DNA from: Muribaculaceae bacterium
GTDB lineage: Bacteria; Bacteroidota; Bacteroidia; Bacteroidales; Muribaculaceae
Assembly: GCA_029061255.1 (NCBI GenBank)
Contig: JAIDSL010000101.1
Location: 1-64,000, forward strand
Length of the DNA stretch: 64,000 nucleotides
Reading direction: 5' to 3'
Both the position numbers and the translations under genes were made by a program. Shown here piece by piece: positions 48,479 to 59,488 of this stretch. How positions within the stretch are numbered: the stretch's first letter is position 1; every line of letters begins with the position of its first letter. The notes beneath the pieces were generated by a model that saw nothing but the letters and a program-made list of their open reading frames with translations, searched no databases and was not told the origin of the DNA.

Positions 48479-51400
48479 GAGAAAAGATATCAAGAAGGTG
48501 ATGGTGATCGGTTCGGGGCCCATCATCATCGGACAGGCTGCTGAGTTTGACTATGCCGGCACCCAGGCTTGCCTTGCTCTGAAGGAAGAGGGCTATGAAG
48601 TGATACTCGTAAACTCCAACCCTGCCACCATCATGACAGATACGGGGATTGCCGACAAGGTCTATATGGAGCCCCTCAAATTGGAATATGTAGCCAAAAT
48701 CATCCGCTTCGAACGTCCGGATGCCATCGTCCCGGGACTGGGCGGACAGACAGGGTTAAACCTTGCTGTGCAACTCGCAAAAAAAGGAATTCTCGAAGAA
48801 TGCGGGGTGGAAATTCTTGGTACATCTTTCAAAAGCATCGAGCAAGCGGAAGACCGCGAGCTTTTCAAGGAGCTTTGCCTAAGCCTTGGCGAACCGGTTC
48901 TTCCCTCCGAAATTGTCAACAGTATCGAGGAGGGGGTAAAAGTCGCTGAAAAAATCGGTTATCCGGTTGTTCTCCGTCCTGCCTTCACTCTTGGTGGCAC
49001 GGGTGGCGGCTTTGCCGACAATGAGGAAGAATTGCGCGAGCTTATGCGCAATGCCCTCGCCCTCTCCCCGGTGCATCAGGTGCTCGTGGAGAAATCCATC
49101 AAAGGATACAAGGAGATTGAATATGAGGTGATGCGCGACAGCAACGATACGGCTATCACCATCTGCAACATGGAGAATGTTGACCCGGTCGGTGTGCATA
49201 CCGGCGACTCTGTCGTAGTGGCACCGAGCCAGACTCTGACCAATAAGGAGTATCAGCTTCTGCGTGATTCCGCACTGCGCCTTATTCGTGCCCTTGAAAT
49301 AGAAGGTGGCTGCAACGTGCAGTTTGCCCTTGATCCCCTCTCTTTCAATTATTATATCATCGAGGTTAACCCACGCGTATCACGCAGCTCTGCTCTTGCG
49401 TCCAAGGCCACGGGATATCCCATTGCGCGTGTGAGTGCCAAGATTGCAGTAGGCATGACGCTCGATGAAATTCAAATTGCCAATACCCCCGCAAGCTTTG
49501 AGCCGGCACTTGACTACGTGGTGACAAAAATCGCAAGATTCCCCTTCGATAAATTCAGCGAGGCTTCCAACCGCCTTGGCACGCAGATGAAAGCCACCGG
49601 AGAGATCATGAGTGTGGGCCGCACATTCGAGGAGTCTCTCCTCAAAGGAATCCGTTCACTCGAAACCGGTGTAGACCATCTTTATTCGAAGAAATTCGAG
49701 GAAATGCCTACTGAGGAAATCCTCACATACATAAAGGAAGGACGCGATGACCGGCTCTTGGCAATAGCACAACTCCTCAGACGCAAGGTAGCACTCTGGC
49801 ATATCTACGAAAAAACCGGAATTGACCTATTCTTCCTTGAGAAACTGAACAACATAATCAAAATGGAATGGGAGATCCGTGATGCCGAGACCCTCGACGC
49901 TTCTCTGCTCAGAGAGGCTAAAAGGATGGGATTCAGTGACCGCTACATAGCACGTCTGCGCAACCGTACGGAATCTGACATTTGCGAGATGAGGCAATCT
50001 CTTGGCATTGTTCCAGTCTATAAGATGATAGATACCTGTTCCGGTGAGTTTGATTCCTATGTGCCATACTTCTACTCTACATATGAGGATGAAAACGAAT
50101 CAGTGGTGAGCGACAGGAAAAAAATCCTCGTGCTTGGCAGCGGACCTATACGTATCGGCCAAGGAGTGGAGTTCGACTATTCCACCGTACACGCTATCCA
50201 GACTATCCGCGAGCAGGGCTACGAGGCAATCATCATCAACAACAACCCGGAGACGGTATCCACCGACTACAGCATATCCGATAAGCTCTACTTCGAGCCG
50301 CTCACAGTAGAGGATGTGATGAATGTGGTGAATCTTGAGAAGCCGGAAGGTGTCGTAGTGACACTCGGGGGACAGACCGCAATCAATCTCGCTGCTCCAC
50401 TTGCCGAAAGAGGGGTGAATATCATCGGGACGGGGCTTGAAGCAATCGACCGTGCGGAAGACCGTAAGCACTTCGAACGAATAATGCGTGAGACCGGTAT
50501 ACCTCAGCCGGATGCCGAGGCGGTCACCGACATTGAAAGTGGTGTAAAAGCTGCGGAAAGAATAGGCTATCCGGTACTCGTGCGTCCAAGTTTCGTGCTT
50601 GGAGGCAGGGCTATGCAGATTGTTGGCAACGAGCAGGCACTTCGCCACTATCTGCAGAACGCTGTGGATATCTCAGACAATAGTCCGGTGCTTGTCGATA
50701 AATATATTATGGGCAAGGAGCTGGAAGTAGACGCGATATGCGACGGCACTGATGTGCTGATTCCGGGAATCATGGAGCATGTGGAAAAAACCGGTATTCA
50801 CTCAGGCGATTCTATTTCAGTATATCCGACTTTCAGTGTGAGCGAAAAGGTCAGAAAGACTATAGTCGACTATACTGTAAGACTCGGAAAGGCAATAGGC
50901 ATCATCGGACTCTATAACATTCAGTTTATTGTTGACAAAGATGAAAATGTCTATGTGATAGAGGTCAATCCGCGTAGCTCACGCACTGTGCCATTTCTCT
51001 CCAAATCAACCGGAGTGCCTATGGCAAAGATTGCTTCAAAGGTAATGCTTGGAGAAAGTCTTAAGAGCCAAGGCTATGAGATGACGCTTTACCCCAATCG
51101 CAAGAGATGGTTTGTGAAAACTCCCGCTTTTTCTTTCTCCAAGATCAAAGGAGTCGATTCCTATCTCTCTCCTGAAATGAAATCGACAGGTGAAGCTATC
51201 GGCTACGATGATATGCTGACAAGAGCTCTCTATAAGTCGCTTCAGGCATCAGGGATGCAGGTGCTCAACTATGGGACACTCCTTGTGACGGTATCTGACG
51301 CTGACAAAGAAAAAGCTCTTCCACTTATCCGCCGATTCTATGATCTTGGGTTCAACGTTGAGGCTACACGTGGCACCTCCAAATTCCTTAAGGACCACGG

Positions 51401-51689
51401 GATTCGTTGCCGCACGTTGGGCAAGTTTAGCGAAGGGAGCAATGATATCGAGCGCTCATTGCGTCAAGGCCACGTAAGCTACGTCATCAACACCATCGAT
51501 GTAAACCAACATAATACCCGGCTCGACGGCTATGATATCCGACGCATTGCCATTGAAAACAATGTGACAATCTTCACAGCCCTCGAGACAGTCAGGGTGC
51601 TTCTCGATGTGCTTGAGGAAATCACAATGGGAGTATCGACCATCGATGCCGAATACGGCCGCAAAGGCAACGGCATGATAAGCAGATAA
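48471..51689 (+). CDS. carB: Carbamoyl-phosphate synthase large subunit
   Basis: Duplicated ATP-grasp; [48 protein letters not shown]. Confidence 0.97.
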   Translation: MPKRKDIKKVMVIGSGPIIIGQAAEFDYAGTQACLALKEEGYEVILVNSNPATIMTDTGIADKVYMEPLKLEYVAKIIRFERPDAIVPGLGGQTGLNLAVQLAKKGILEECGVEILGTSFKSIEQAEDRELFKELCLSLGEPVLPSEIVNSIEEGVKVAEKIGYPVVLRPAFTLGGTGGGFADNEEELRELMRNALALSPVHQVLVEKSIKGYKEIEYEVMRDSNDTAITICNMENVDPVGVHTGDSVVVAPSQTLTNKEYQLLRDSALRLIRALEIEGGCNVQFALDPLSFNYYIIEVNPRVSRSSALASKATGYPIARVSAKIAVGMTLDEIQIANTPASFEPALDYVVTKIARFPFDKFSEASNRLGTQMKATGEIMSVGRTFEESLLKGIRSLETGVDHLYSKKFEEMPTEEILTYIKEGRDDRLLAIAQLLRRKVALWHIYEKTGIDLFFLEKLNNIIKMEWEIRDAETLDASLLREAKRMGFSDRYIARLRNRTESDICEMRQSLGIVPVYKMIDTCSGEFDSYVPYFYSTYEDENESVVSDRKKILVLGSGPIRIGQGVEFDYSTVHAIQTIREQGYEAIIINNNPETVSTDYSISDKLYFEPLTVEDVMNVVNLEKPEGVVVTLGGQTAINLAAPLAERGVNIIGTGLEAIDRAEDRKHFERIMRETGIPQPDAEAVTDIESGVKAAERIGYPVLVRPSFVLGGRAMQIVGNEQALRHYLQNAVDISDNSPVLVDKYIMGKELEVDAICDGTDVLIPGIMEHVEKTGIHSGDSISVYPTFSVSEKVRKTIVDYTVRLGKAIGIIGLYNIQFIVDKDENVYVIEVNPRSSRTVPFLSKSTGVPMAKIASKVMLGESLKSQGYEMTLYPNRKRWFVKTPAFSFSKIKGVDSYLSPEMKSTGEAIGYDDMLTRALYKSLQASGMQVLNYGTLLVTVSDADKEKALPLIRRFYDLGFNVEATRGTSKFLKDHGIRCRTLGKFSEGSNDIERSLRQGHVSYVINTIDVNQHNTRLDGYDIRRIAIENNVTIFTALETVRVLLDVLEEITMGVSTIDAEYGRKGNGMISR

Positions 51690-51789
51690 TAACATATGAA
51701 GATCGGCTTCCGAAAATGGGAGCCGATCTATCAATGAAGTTGTTTCTAAAAAATACCGACTCCAAAAACAAACACTTGGAGAAAGGAGG

Positions 51790-51821
51790 TTTGGATATGT
51801 CGGGAAATAATGTTATATTTG
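51790..51821 (+). promoter_or_regulatory. Bacteroidetes-type promoter (TTTG-20 nt-TATATTTG) for the AAA-ATPase-like gene
   Basis: TTTG 51790-51793, TATATTTG 51814-51821, gap 20 nt, just upstream of ATG 51840. Confidence 0.65.
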
Positions 51822-51839
51822 CGGACAAGAATAATTCAT

Positions 51840-53396
51840 ATGGAGGAATCACGCGCATATCCCATAGGTCAGCAAAACTTCCGAGAACTGCGGGAGAGTG
51901 GCTGCATATACGTCGATAAGACATCATTTGTTGAGAAAATAGCCAACAATGGCTCTCAATACTGGTTTCTGGCGCGTCCGCGTCGATTTGGCAAAAGCCT
52001 CTTTCTATCTACCCTTGAATATTTCTTCAAAGGGGAACGTGAACTTTTTAAGGGGCTTTTCATCAATGACACCGTATGGAACTGGCAACCTTATCCGGTG
52101 CTTAGGCTCGACCTTAATGTGGATAAGTATAAGAAGAAAGGCTTACTTGATAAGGTACTCAACAATTATTTCTTAAAGTGGGAACAATTGTATGGTGTTG
52201 AAGCCGTGGCTGAAACGTATTCTCTCAGATTAGGCAACATCATAGAAGCTGCTCATAAGAAGACCGGATGCAAGGTCGTGATCCTCGTTGACGAGTATGA
52301 CAAGCCATTGGTGAGCAATATTGAGAATGACGAAAATTTTGAGCATTACCGGGAGCAACTGGCATCGGTATATTCCAACTTCAAGAGCTCGGCCGAACAC
52401 ATAAAACTGGTTTTCCTCACCGGAGTCAGTCGTTTCAGCAAACTGAGCGTATTCTCCGACTTGAACAATCTGCGCGATATCACCTTCTCTGAAGACTTCG
52501 CAGACATCTGTGGCATCACCGAACCGGAACTTCACCAATACTTCAAACGGGGAATAGACTCCCTTGCAGCAAACTATGGAACTTCCTATGACGAGATGAG
52601 CATTATGCTCAAGGAATATTACGATGGTTATCGGTTTGCCAAAAAGGGAAGCGACATCTACAACCCATGGTCACTGCTGGGCGCGCTTGCTGATAGAAGT
52701 ATCTCCAACTATTGGAGCCGTACCGGAGACCCGAGCATTGTCGTCGAGCCGCTAAAGCATCTTGATGTCGACCTTGAAAAAACACTGAACTCTCGATTCC
52801 GTTTCCGCACACTTGAAGGAATGGACCTTAAGAACGCCGACCCCACGGCCCTGCTGTATCAGGCTGGATACCTCACCATCAAGCACTATGATTTCCGAAC
52901 AGATACGGTCTCTCTCGGTGTCCCCAATAAGGAAGTGAAGGAAGCTCTTTTTGAAGGGTTGCTTCCCCTCTACATCAATGTGAAGCGTGGAGAGCCTCTC
53001 AGAGTTGTTTTCGACATTGTGGAGGATTTGCGCGAAGGACTTCCGGAAAAGCTGATGAAGGACCTTGACATATTCTTCTCCGGCATACCGTATGACATGA
53101 AGATGGACAACGAAAACAATCTCCACAACGCTATCTATATCCTTCTTACCTTAATAGGAACTGAGACCGAGACGGAGGTGCGTACATCCAATGGTCGCAT
53201 AGACCTGGTAATTAAGACACTCGATTACATTTACATCATAGAGTTGAAATTTGACAAATCTTCGCAGGAAGCAATGGACCAGATAAAGGTAAAGGAATAT
53301 GACCTCCCATATCGCAACGACGGCCGTAGGCTATTCCTGATAGGCGTCAATTTCTCTTCCAATACCCGTCGCCTCGATCCCCCCATCATCGAATAG
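51840..53396 (+). CDS. AAA-ATPase-like / PD-(D/E)XK nuclease (DUF1703) domain protein
   Basis: YPIGQQNFRELRESGCIYVDKTSFVEKI, RPRRFGKSLFLSTLEYFF (P-loop-like), C-terminal GRIDLVIKTLDYIYIIELKFDKSSQEAMDQI. ORF-track start is 51810; promoter placement favours ATG 51840. Confidence 0.88.
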   Translation: MEESRAYPIGQQNFRELRESGCIYVDKTSFVEKIANNGSQYWFLARPRRFGKSLFLSTLEYFFKGERELFKGLFINDTVWNWQPYPVLRLDLNVDKYKKKGLLDKVLNNYFLKWEQLYGVEAVAETYSLRLGNIIEAAHKKTGCKVVILVDEYDKPLVSNIENDENFEHYREQLASVYSNFKSSAEHIKLVFLTGVSRFSKLSVFSDLNNLRDITFSEDFADICGITEPELHQYFKRGIDSLAANYGTSYDEMSIMLKEYYDGYRFAKKGSDIYNPWSLLGALADRSISNYWSRTGDPSIVVEPLKHLDVDLEKTLNSRFRFRTLEGMDLKNADPTALLYQAGYLTIKHYDFRTDTVSLGVPNKEVKEALFEGLLPLYINVKRGEPLRVVFDIVEDLREGLPEKLMKDLDIFFSGIPYDMKMDNENNLHNAIYILLTLIGTETETEVRTSNGRIDLVIKTLDYIYIIELKFDKSSQEAMDQIKVKEYDLPYRNDGRRLFLIGVNFSSNTRRLDPPIIE

Positions 53397-53490
53397 TGCT
53401 TTTTTAGCTTGCTCAGCAATGTCTACCCTCTTTTATTCAAATGAATACATAAATCTATAGGTTTTACAATATTTCATTTTTCATAAAACA

Positions 53491-53523
53491 TACCCGACTA
53501 CACATCAAAAGTGAAGTCGGGTA
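53491..53523. terminator. Stem-loop between convergent genes (AAA-ATPase-like and BspA-like)
   Basis: TACCCGACT...AGTCGGGTA. Confidence 0.55.
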
Positions 53524-53530
53524 TACAATT

Positions 53531-56035
53531 TTAATGTTTTCTTATTTTAAGAATCTTTGATTTTTGTTTGACAACGTAAATTCCATCAGAAACATCATCA
53601 AGATTTGAAGCACGATATATACCATTTAAATCATAAATCTCCATCGGACTTTTCCAATCCAATTCATCTATAATTTGGTCTACTCCTGTAAAATCATATT
53701 CTTCAATATTATCAAATTGCCCCCATGGCATTGATAGGTAATACACCATCAAACTTCCTCTTGGAACAAAAAGTTTTGCATTCTCATATATCATATCTGA
53801 AAAGATGTCGGAAGATACTACTATCGGATCTTCTGCGGGATAATATATCTCTTCTAATGAATCACATTGTTTGAAAGCATAATTCCCGATTTCTACTAAT
53901 GATTTAGGAAGTTCGATATTCTTGAGACCTTCGCATTCTTGAAAAGCATTTCTTTCAATTGAAACGAAGCCTTCCGGTAGTAATAAACTTTCTATCGCAG
54001 AGCATCTACAAAAAGCCCATGACCCTATATTAGTAAACGAAGAAGGAAACGTTAGATTTGAGAGGTTATTACAATCAACAAATGCGTCCCGTTCGATTGA
54101 TCGAAGATTCTTTCCAAACACCACATTCTTCAACGAAGGACAACCTTTAAAAGTAGAATAATGTATTGTGTCAAGCATTTCAGGAAGAATAATCTCCTTC
54201 AAAGATTCACATCCTTCAAAAGCTGCGCTTCCTAAATAATCAACTGTTTCTGGAATTTTTATTTCAGAGAGTTTAGAACATCCCATAAAAGCACCCATTC
54301 CTATGGATGTCACAGTATTCGGTAAAGTGATTTGATTTAAAGCCACGCAATCTCTAAAAATATAATCTTGTAATGATGAAATTTTAATGGGTACGGTAAT
54401 TGATTGGAGATTATTACAATATCCGAAAGCACCTTCACCTAAATATTCTAAAGACTCAGGGAGTTCGATTCTTTCGAACTTTCCTCCTCTAAATGCATAA
54501 TCTCCTATATGCTTGATTGAACTACCCAATGACACTTCTTCTGAAGAACACCCAGAAAATGCGTATTCCCCAATATATTCTACGCTATCATATAATTCTA
54601 TATTATTAGATATTTTACACCCACGAAAGGCCCAGTCTCCTATGTACTTAAGTGTTTCTCCGAAGCTAACAGATATCAATTTCTCGCATTCTTGAAATGC
54701 CTTGTCTCCTATTTCAGTCAAAGAATTTGGAAAATCTAAAACTGATAACTTTTTACACACAGCAAAAGCGCGTTTTTCTATTTTTTGTAGATTACTACCT
54801 AAGGTTACATTTGAAAGTTTACTACAACAATAAAACGCTTCCTCTCCTATTACTTCCAGTTTATTTCCGATTTCAACCTTTTCCAGTGAAATATTATTAC
54901 AAAAAGCTCTTTGTCCTATTTTTTTAACATTGTCAGTAATATATATTTCTGTCAAGGGACTGTTATAAAATGATTCCTCAGCAATTTCTATAACAGGTGC
55001 AGGAATAACGTAACTATATCCTTCTTTTCCAAAGGGATACTGCAATAAAATATCCTGTTCTTTAGTAAATAATACTCCTTCTTCAGAACAGTAATTTGAA
55101 TTGGTATTAACCACTGATATTTCACGAAGATTTTTACAATTACCGAAAGCTCCAATACCTATTTTTTCAACATTCTTACTAATTAAGACATTAGATAAAA
55201 AGGGACAATCATAAAATGCTTTATTACCAATTTCAATTAGGTTTTCACCTGTATTTAACTGTGTAAAACGTGTTTGTCCAAAAGCATCAGGACCAATATA
55301 TTTTAAAGATACAGGAAACTCAATATTATTCAATTTTATGCACTGACGAAATGCTGCTGTATCTACTTTTTCTACGGACTTACCTAATGTTACATTACGC
55401 AATTCCCAGCATCCATTAAAAGCTGATGTTGGAATGATCTTAAGGGAATTTCCAACTGTTAAATTAACTAACGCACTGCATGCACAGAACGCATTAGAAC
55501 CTAATGATGTCATCGAGTCAGGAATATCAACATTACGAATATTGTCGCAATTATAAAATGCATACTCACCAATTTCTTTAAGATTATCTCCAAATTTTGG
55601 TGATTCTAACTTGTCACATTCCCAGAAAGCATAATTCCCTATTTTTTGTACACTATTTGGCAACACAACAGATTGAAGGTTCTTACACATATTGAACGCT
55701 TCATCATGAATAATAATAATTGATTTAGGCAACTCTATCTCTGTAATATTTGTTAATACAAATGAGCGGAAACCTATCTCTACAACTTCATACACATTCT
55801 CTCCATCAGAGACTCTACGTGGAACTATAACCTTACCTTGAACATTATTTCCTGCTTCATAATAACCTGGATCAAGTTCAAGATCTGTTTTTCCACACTT
55901 TGTCATACAGGTTTTAGCTTCTTCATCCAATACCGTATAGTTGAGAGTCTGACCCTCATACTCATATTGGAAATCTCTACTGTACACTAAAAGACAACAA
56001 AATGACAGTAGCAATGTAAGTAAGATTCTTCTCAT
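53531..56035 (-). CDS. BspA-like leucine-rich repeat (LRR_5) secreted protein with C-terminal sorting-like domain
   Basis: More than 20 copies of xxIGxxAFxxCxxLxxVxLPxSLxx; signal peptide; C-terminus PMEIYDLNGIYRASNLDDVSDGIYVVKQKSKILKIRKH. Confidence 0.93.
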   Translation of the reverse strand: MRRILLTLLLSFCCLLVYSRDFQYEYEGQTLNYTVLDEEAKTCMTKCGKTDLELDPGYYEAGNNVQGKVIVPRRVSDGENVYEVVEIGFRSFVLTNITEIELPKSIIIIHDEAFNMCKNLQSVVLPNSVQKIGNYAFWECDKLESPKFGDNLKEIGEYAFYNCDNIRNVDIPDSMTSLGSNAFCACSALVNLTVGNSLKIIPTSAFNGCWELRNVTLGKSVEKVDTAAFRQCIKLNNIEFPVSLKYIGPDAFGQTRFTQLNTGENLIEIGNKAFYDCPFLSNVLISKNVEKIGIGAFGNCKNLREISVVNTNSNYCSEEGVLFTKEQDILLQYPFGKEGYSYVIPAPVIEIAEESFYNSPLTEIYITDNVKKIGQRAFCNNISLEKVEIGNKLEVIGEEAFYCCSKLSNVTLGSNLQKIEKRAFAVCKKLSVLDFPNSLTEIGDKAFQECEKLISVSFGETLKYIGDWAFRGCKISNNIELYDSVEYIGEYAFSGCSSEEVSLGSSIKHIGDYAFRGGKFERIELPESLEYLGEGAFGYCNNLQSITVPIKISSLQDYIFRDCVALNQITLPNTVTSIGMGAFMGCSKLSEIKIPETVDYLGSAAFEGCESLKEIILPEMLDTIHYSTFKGCPSLKNVVFGKNLRSIERDAFVDCNNLSNLTFPSSFTNIGSWAFCRCSAIESLLLPEGFVSIERNAFQECEGLKNIELPKSLVEIGNYAFKQCDSLEEIYYPAEDPIVVSSDIFSDMIYENAKLFVPRGSLMVYYLSMPWGQFDNIEEYDFTGVDQIIDELDWKSPMEIYDLNGIYRASNLDDVSDGIYVVKQKSKILKIRKH

Positions 56036-56102
56036 TCTTATTGATTAAAACAAACGTCATCGACTCCATAATGGCTTAATATTCAACTCAAGGAAGAAAA
56101 GC

Positions 56103-56181
56103 GGGAGCCTTTACCAGCTCATTCCGCTCCTTGAGGCCCTGAGATTGCCATTGCGACAGAATGAGCAATGGTAAAGGCCCC
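56103..56181. other. Large imperfect hairpin in a long non-coding gap
   Basis: gggagcctttaccagctcattc (56103-56124) pairs with gaatgagcaatggtaaaggcccc (56159-56181). Confidence 0.6.
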
Positions 56182-56968
56182 AAGAAGCATGTATATGTTG
56201 TACAAGCTACACCAATCCATTTAGATTGAGAAAGCAAAGACATATAAATGTACATTGGAGCATCTACTATTGCTTCATTCTTGGTCGCTAATTGAAATTT
56301 CTCAGGTTTCAAGGTGCCAAGAAAAAAACGCAGTAAACGCCTTTCATATATTTAAGAACTGAATAGCACAAGTGTCATTGCTCCTCTGAGCCACTTAGAA
56401 CTGCCAGTTCAACAGCAAAATTAATAATAATTTATGAATTTTCAAAATAATCAGCTCTACTCGGAAGAATTTAACACAGTACTTTCAGATTAAAGGTTTA
56501 TCTTCCCTACAGAGATTCAACCCTGTCTATTACCTTATTAAAATACTGAAGTATTTACCTTTTCCAAGAGGAAACAGAGAAATGATCTAATGATGACCGT
56601 GTTCTATTTCTTTACCTTAAGGAAAACCACAGTTGAAAGATCCACTAAGAACTGATATATCAAGCATTAACTCACATGTTCAATTTATGGAATATTAGAA
56701 AAGAAAACATGTATTATTGAGAATTAGTTAGAAATATTCTATTGCTTCTTCTACGCCGTCAATATGTAGAGTTAGTATATATTTGTTATAGGGTGTATTT
56801 AGTTTTAGTGCCGCATTATGTGATGAGGATTTGCTATGCTAAGTTTATTTCTATGCTAAAGACCTCACTGTTATGAAAAATTCTCAGTGCCTAATTCACA
56901 ATTCTCGATAAATATTTGCTCTTTTCGATTAATTCTATTAATTTTGAAGGTTGAACGCAAAGAAACAT

Positions 56969-58678
56969 ATGAAATTCGAAATAACAGGCATTACAAGGCT
57001 TACGGAGACGGTCTTCGAAATGACGCTCCGAGGCGACTGCTCCGCATTCACCATGCCGGGACAGTTCGTAGAGATTTCTATCCAGGGACTATATTTGCGA
57101 CGTCCCATATCGGTGTGCGACATTGAAGGAAACAGACTCACGCTCGTCTTCAAGACTGTCGGCATGGGAACTGACGCAATGGCTGAAATGACTCCTGGTA
57201 CAGAACTCGACCTTCTCACCGGATTAGGCAAAGGATTTGACACTTCACGCTGCAAAGAAACGGCTCTTCTCGCAGGAGGAGGCGTAGGGGTGCCACCACT
57301 CTATCTTCTCGCCCGCAAGCTTATTGCCGATGGCAAGAAAGTGAAAGTGGCTCTTGGCTTTAATACAGCTGAAGAAATATTCTATGCCGACAATTTCCGG
57401 AAGCTTGGAGCGGATGTCGAAGTTGCTACCGTTGATGGCTCAGCCGGAGTGAAAGGATTTGTGACCGATGCAATTCGTAAACCTGAGATGCAAGGATTCG
57501 ATTTCTGGTATGCTTGTGGACCTCTTCCAATGCTCTCTGCCCTTGGCAGGGAACTTGACTGCGAAATAGGAGAAGTCAGCATGGAAGAACGCATGGGTTG
57601 CGGCTTCGGAGCATGCATGGGTTGCACAATTGATACGCCCTGGGGACCTAAACGCGTTTGCAAGGATGGTCCCGTATTCGATGCCCTCCTGATGAGACAT
57701 TTCAAAGGGAACGGCACCCCTGCTCCAACTCTTCCCCGCGATAGAAAACTTGAAGGGGAACCTAAAGTGGAAACGAGCCTCTGTGGATTTGCACTAAAGA
57801 ATCCGGTAGTGCCGGCAAGTGGCACTTTTGGATTCGGACAGGAGTTCGCCGATATATATGACCTCAACACTCTTGGAGGAATCTCAATAAAAGGCACCAC
57901 CCTCAACCCCCGCTTCGGCAATGTAACACCAAGAATAGCTGAAACACCAGACGGCATGATCAATAGCGTTGGTCTCCAAAATCCCGGGGCTGAGACAGTC
58001 TATAGTCACGAAGTGCCGGAATTGCGTAAGATATATTCAGGATGCGTGATTGCCAACGTCAGTGGCTTCTCAATCGATGAATATGTGGAGGCATGCCGAA
58101 TGGCAGATGCTTGCGAGGGTGTCGACATTATTGAAGTAAATGTAAGTTGCCCCAATGTGCACAACGGAGGCATGGCCTTTGGTACGTCTGCCGATCAAGC
58201 CGCTGAAGTGACTCGTGCTGTGAAAGCAGCAGTCAAAAAACCTGTATTCATCAAACTATCTCCTAATGTCACAAATATCGTGGAGATAGCAAAAGCTTGT
58301 GAAGCAGCCGGAGCCGATGGCTTGACTCTTATAAACACACTGCTCGGAATGCGAATCAATATCAACACCGGCAGCCCGGTCATTGCCAACAAAATGGGAG
58401 GATTCTCCGGTCCGGCTGTTTTCCCTGTAGCTGTCAGAATGGTCTACCAAGTGTCGCAGGCTGTAAGCATTCCCGTGATGGGCTGTGGTGGAGTCTCCAA
58501 TGCCGAAGACGTGGTGGAGATGATGATGGCAGGAGCGAGTGCGGTTCAGGTAGGATCAGCCAACCTCGTTGACCCTATGGCTTGCAAGAAAATCACTGAC
58601 GAACTTCCCAAGGTTTTGAAGAAACTAAAAATAAACAATATAAAAGACATAATTGGAATATCATGGCGAAAGATGTGA
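56969..58678 (+). CDS. pyrD: Fused dihydroorotate dehydrogenase: electron-transfer subunit (PyrK) plus catalytic subunit (PyrD)
   Basis: N-terminal FAD/NAD ferredoxin-reductase-like region with [23 protein letters not shown] [2Fe-2S] cluster; C-terminal [27 protein letters not shown]...[15 protein letters not shown] PyrD. Confidence 0.92.
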   Translation: MKFEITGITRLTETVFEMTLRGDCSAFTMPGQFVEISIQGLYLRRPISVCDIEGNRLTLVFKTVGMGTDAMAEMTPGTELDLLTGLGKGFDTSRCKETALLAGGGVGVPPLYLLARKLIADGKKVKVALGFNTAEEIFYADNFRKLGADVEVATVDGSAGVKGFVTDAIRKPEMQGFDFWYACGPLPMLSALGRELDCEIGEVSMEERMGCGFGACMGCTIDTPWGPKRVCKDGPVFDALLMRHFKGNGTPAPTLPRDRKLEGEPKVETSLCGFALKNPVVPASGTFGFGQEFADIYDLNTLGGISIKGTTLNPRFGNVTPRIAETPDGMINSVGLQNPGAETVYSHEVPELRKIYSGCVIANVSGFSIDEYVEACRMADACEGVDIIEVNVSCPNVHNGGMAFGTSADQAAEVTRAVKAAVKKPVFIKLSPNVTNIVEIAKACEAAGADGLTLINTLLGMRININTGSPVIANKMGGFSGPAVFPVAVRMVYQVSQAVSIPVMGCGGVSNAEDVVEMMMAGASAVQVGSANLVDPMACKKITDELPKVLKKLKINNIKDIIGISWRKM

Positions 58679-59370
58679 TCATTGCGTGCGACTTCCCTTC
58701 AATGGAAGCGACGCTCGAATTTCTTGACCGCTTCGGCGACACAAAGCCATATGTAAAAATAGGAATGGAGCTATTCTACGCTGCAGGTCCGGAAATCGTT
58801 AAGGAGATAAAGAAGAGGGGACACAAAATTTTCCTCGACCTGAAGCTTTGCGACATACCCAACACTGTGAAAAGCGCGATGTCGGTGCTCTCACAATTGG
58901 ATGTAGACATGACCAACCTCCATGCTTTCGGCGGACACAAGATGATGGAAGCTGCCATTGAAGGCCTTACCAGGCCGGATGGCACACGCCCTCTTCTCAT
59001 AGCAGTCACTATGCTTACTTCTACAAGCAAGGAACTGATGAACGAAGACCTCCTTATCCCTGGAGAAGTGGATGCAGTCGTAGCCAGCTACGCCAAGAAT
59101 GCCCAGATGTCAGGACTCGATGGTGTTGTTTGCTCTCCGCGTGAGGCTGCTATAGTAAAGATTGCTTGCGGCGACAAATTCGTGACTGTTACCCCCGGTA
59201 TCCGTTTCGCTGACTCAGCTGCCGATGATCAGGTGCGCGTTATGACTCCTGCAAAGGCCCGCGAGATCGGCTCTGACTACATCGTAGTAGGTCGCCCGAT
59301 CACAAAAGCAGAGGATCCAAAGGCTGCCTATGAGAGATGCTGCCGCGAATTCCTTCAAACTAATGCATAA
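58663..59370 (+). CDS. pyrF: Orotidine-5'-phosphate decarboxylase
   Basis: [42 protein letters not shown]. Confidence 0.94.
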   Translation: MAKDVIIACDFPSMEATLEFLDRFGDTKPYVKIGMELFYAAGPEIVKEIKKRGHKIFLDLKLCDIPNTVKSAMSVLSQLDVDMTNLHAFGGHKMMEAAIEGLTRPDGTRPLLIAVTMLTSTSKELMNEDLLIPGEVDAVVASYAKNAQMSGLDGVVCSPREAAIVKIACGDKFVTVTPGIRFADSAADDQVRVMTPAKAREIGSDYIVVGRPITKAEDPKAAYERCCREFLQTNA

Positions 59371-59479
59371 TGCATAATTCATAATGCATAAATTATTACG
59401 CAATTAAAAAAACTATAATATTGTTCATTATGCATATGCAGACTAATAATTTTGCATTATGCATTATGAATTATGAATT
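59362..59479. repeat. TGCATAAT array (59362-59394) and inverted array (59453-59479) between pyrF and pyrE
   Basis: Direct reading. Confidence 0.85.
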
Positions 59480-59488
59480 TATTAAATC

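Noticed and set aside
50100-50648. 182-aa minus-strand ORF inside carB
   Set aside because: Shadow of the conserved carB ATP-grasp region.
56088-56312. 74-aa minus-strand ORF
   Set aside because: Overlaps the large hairpin, has no clear start/RBS context and no motif; treated as non-coding.
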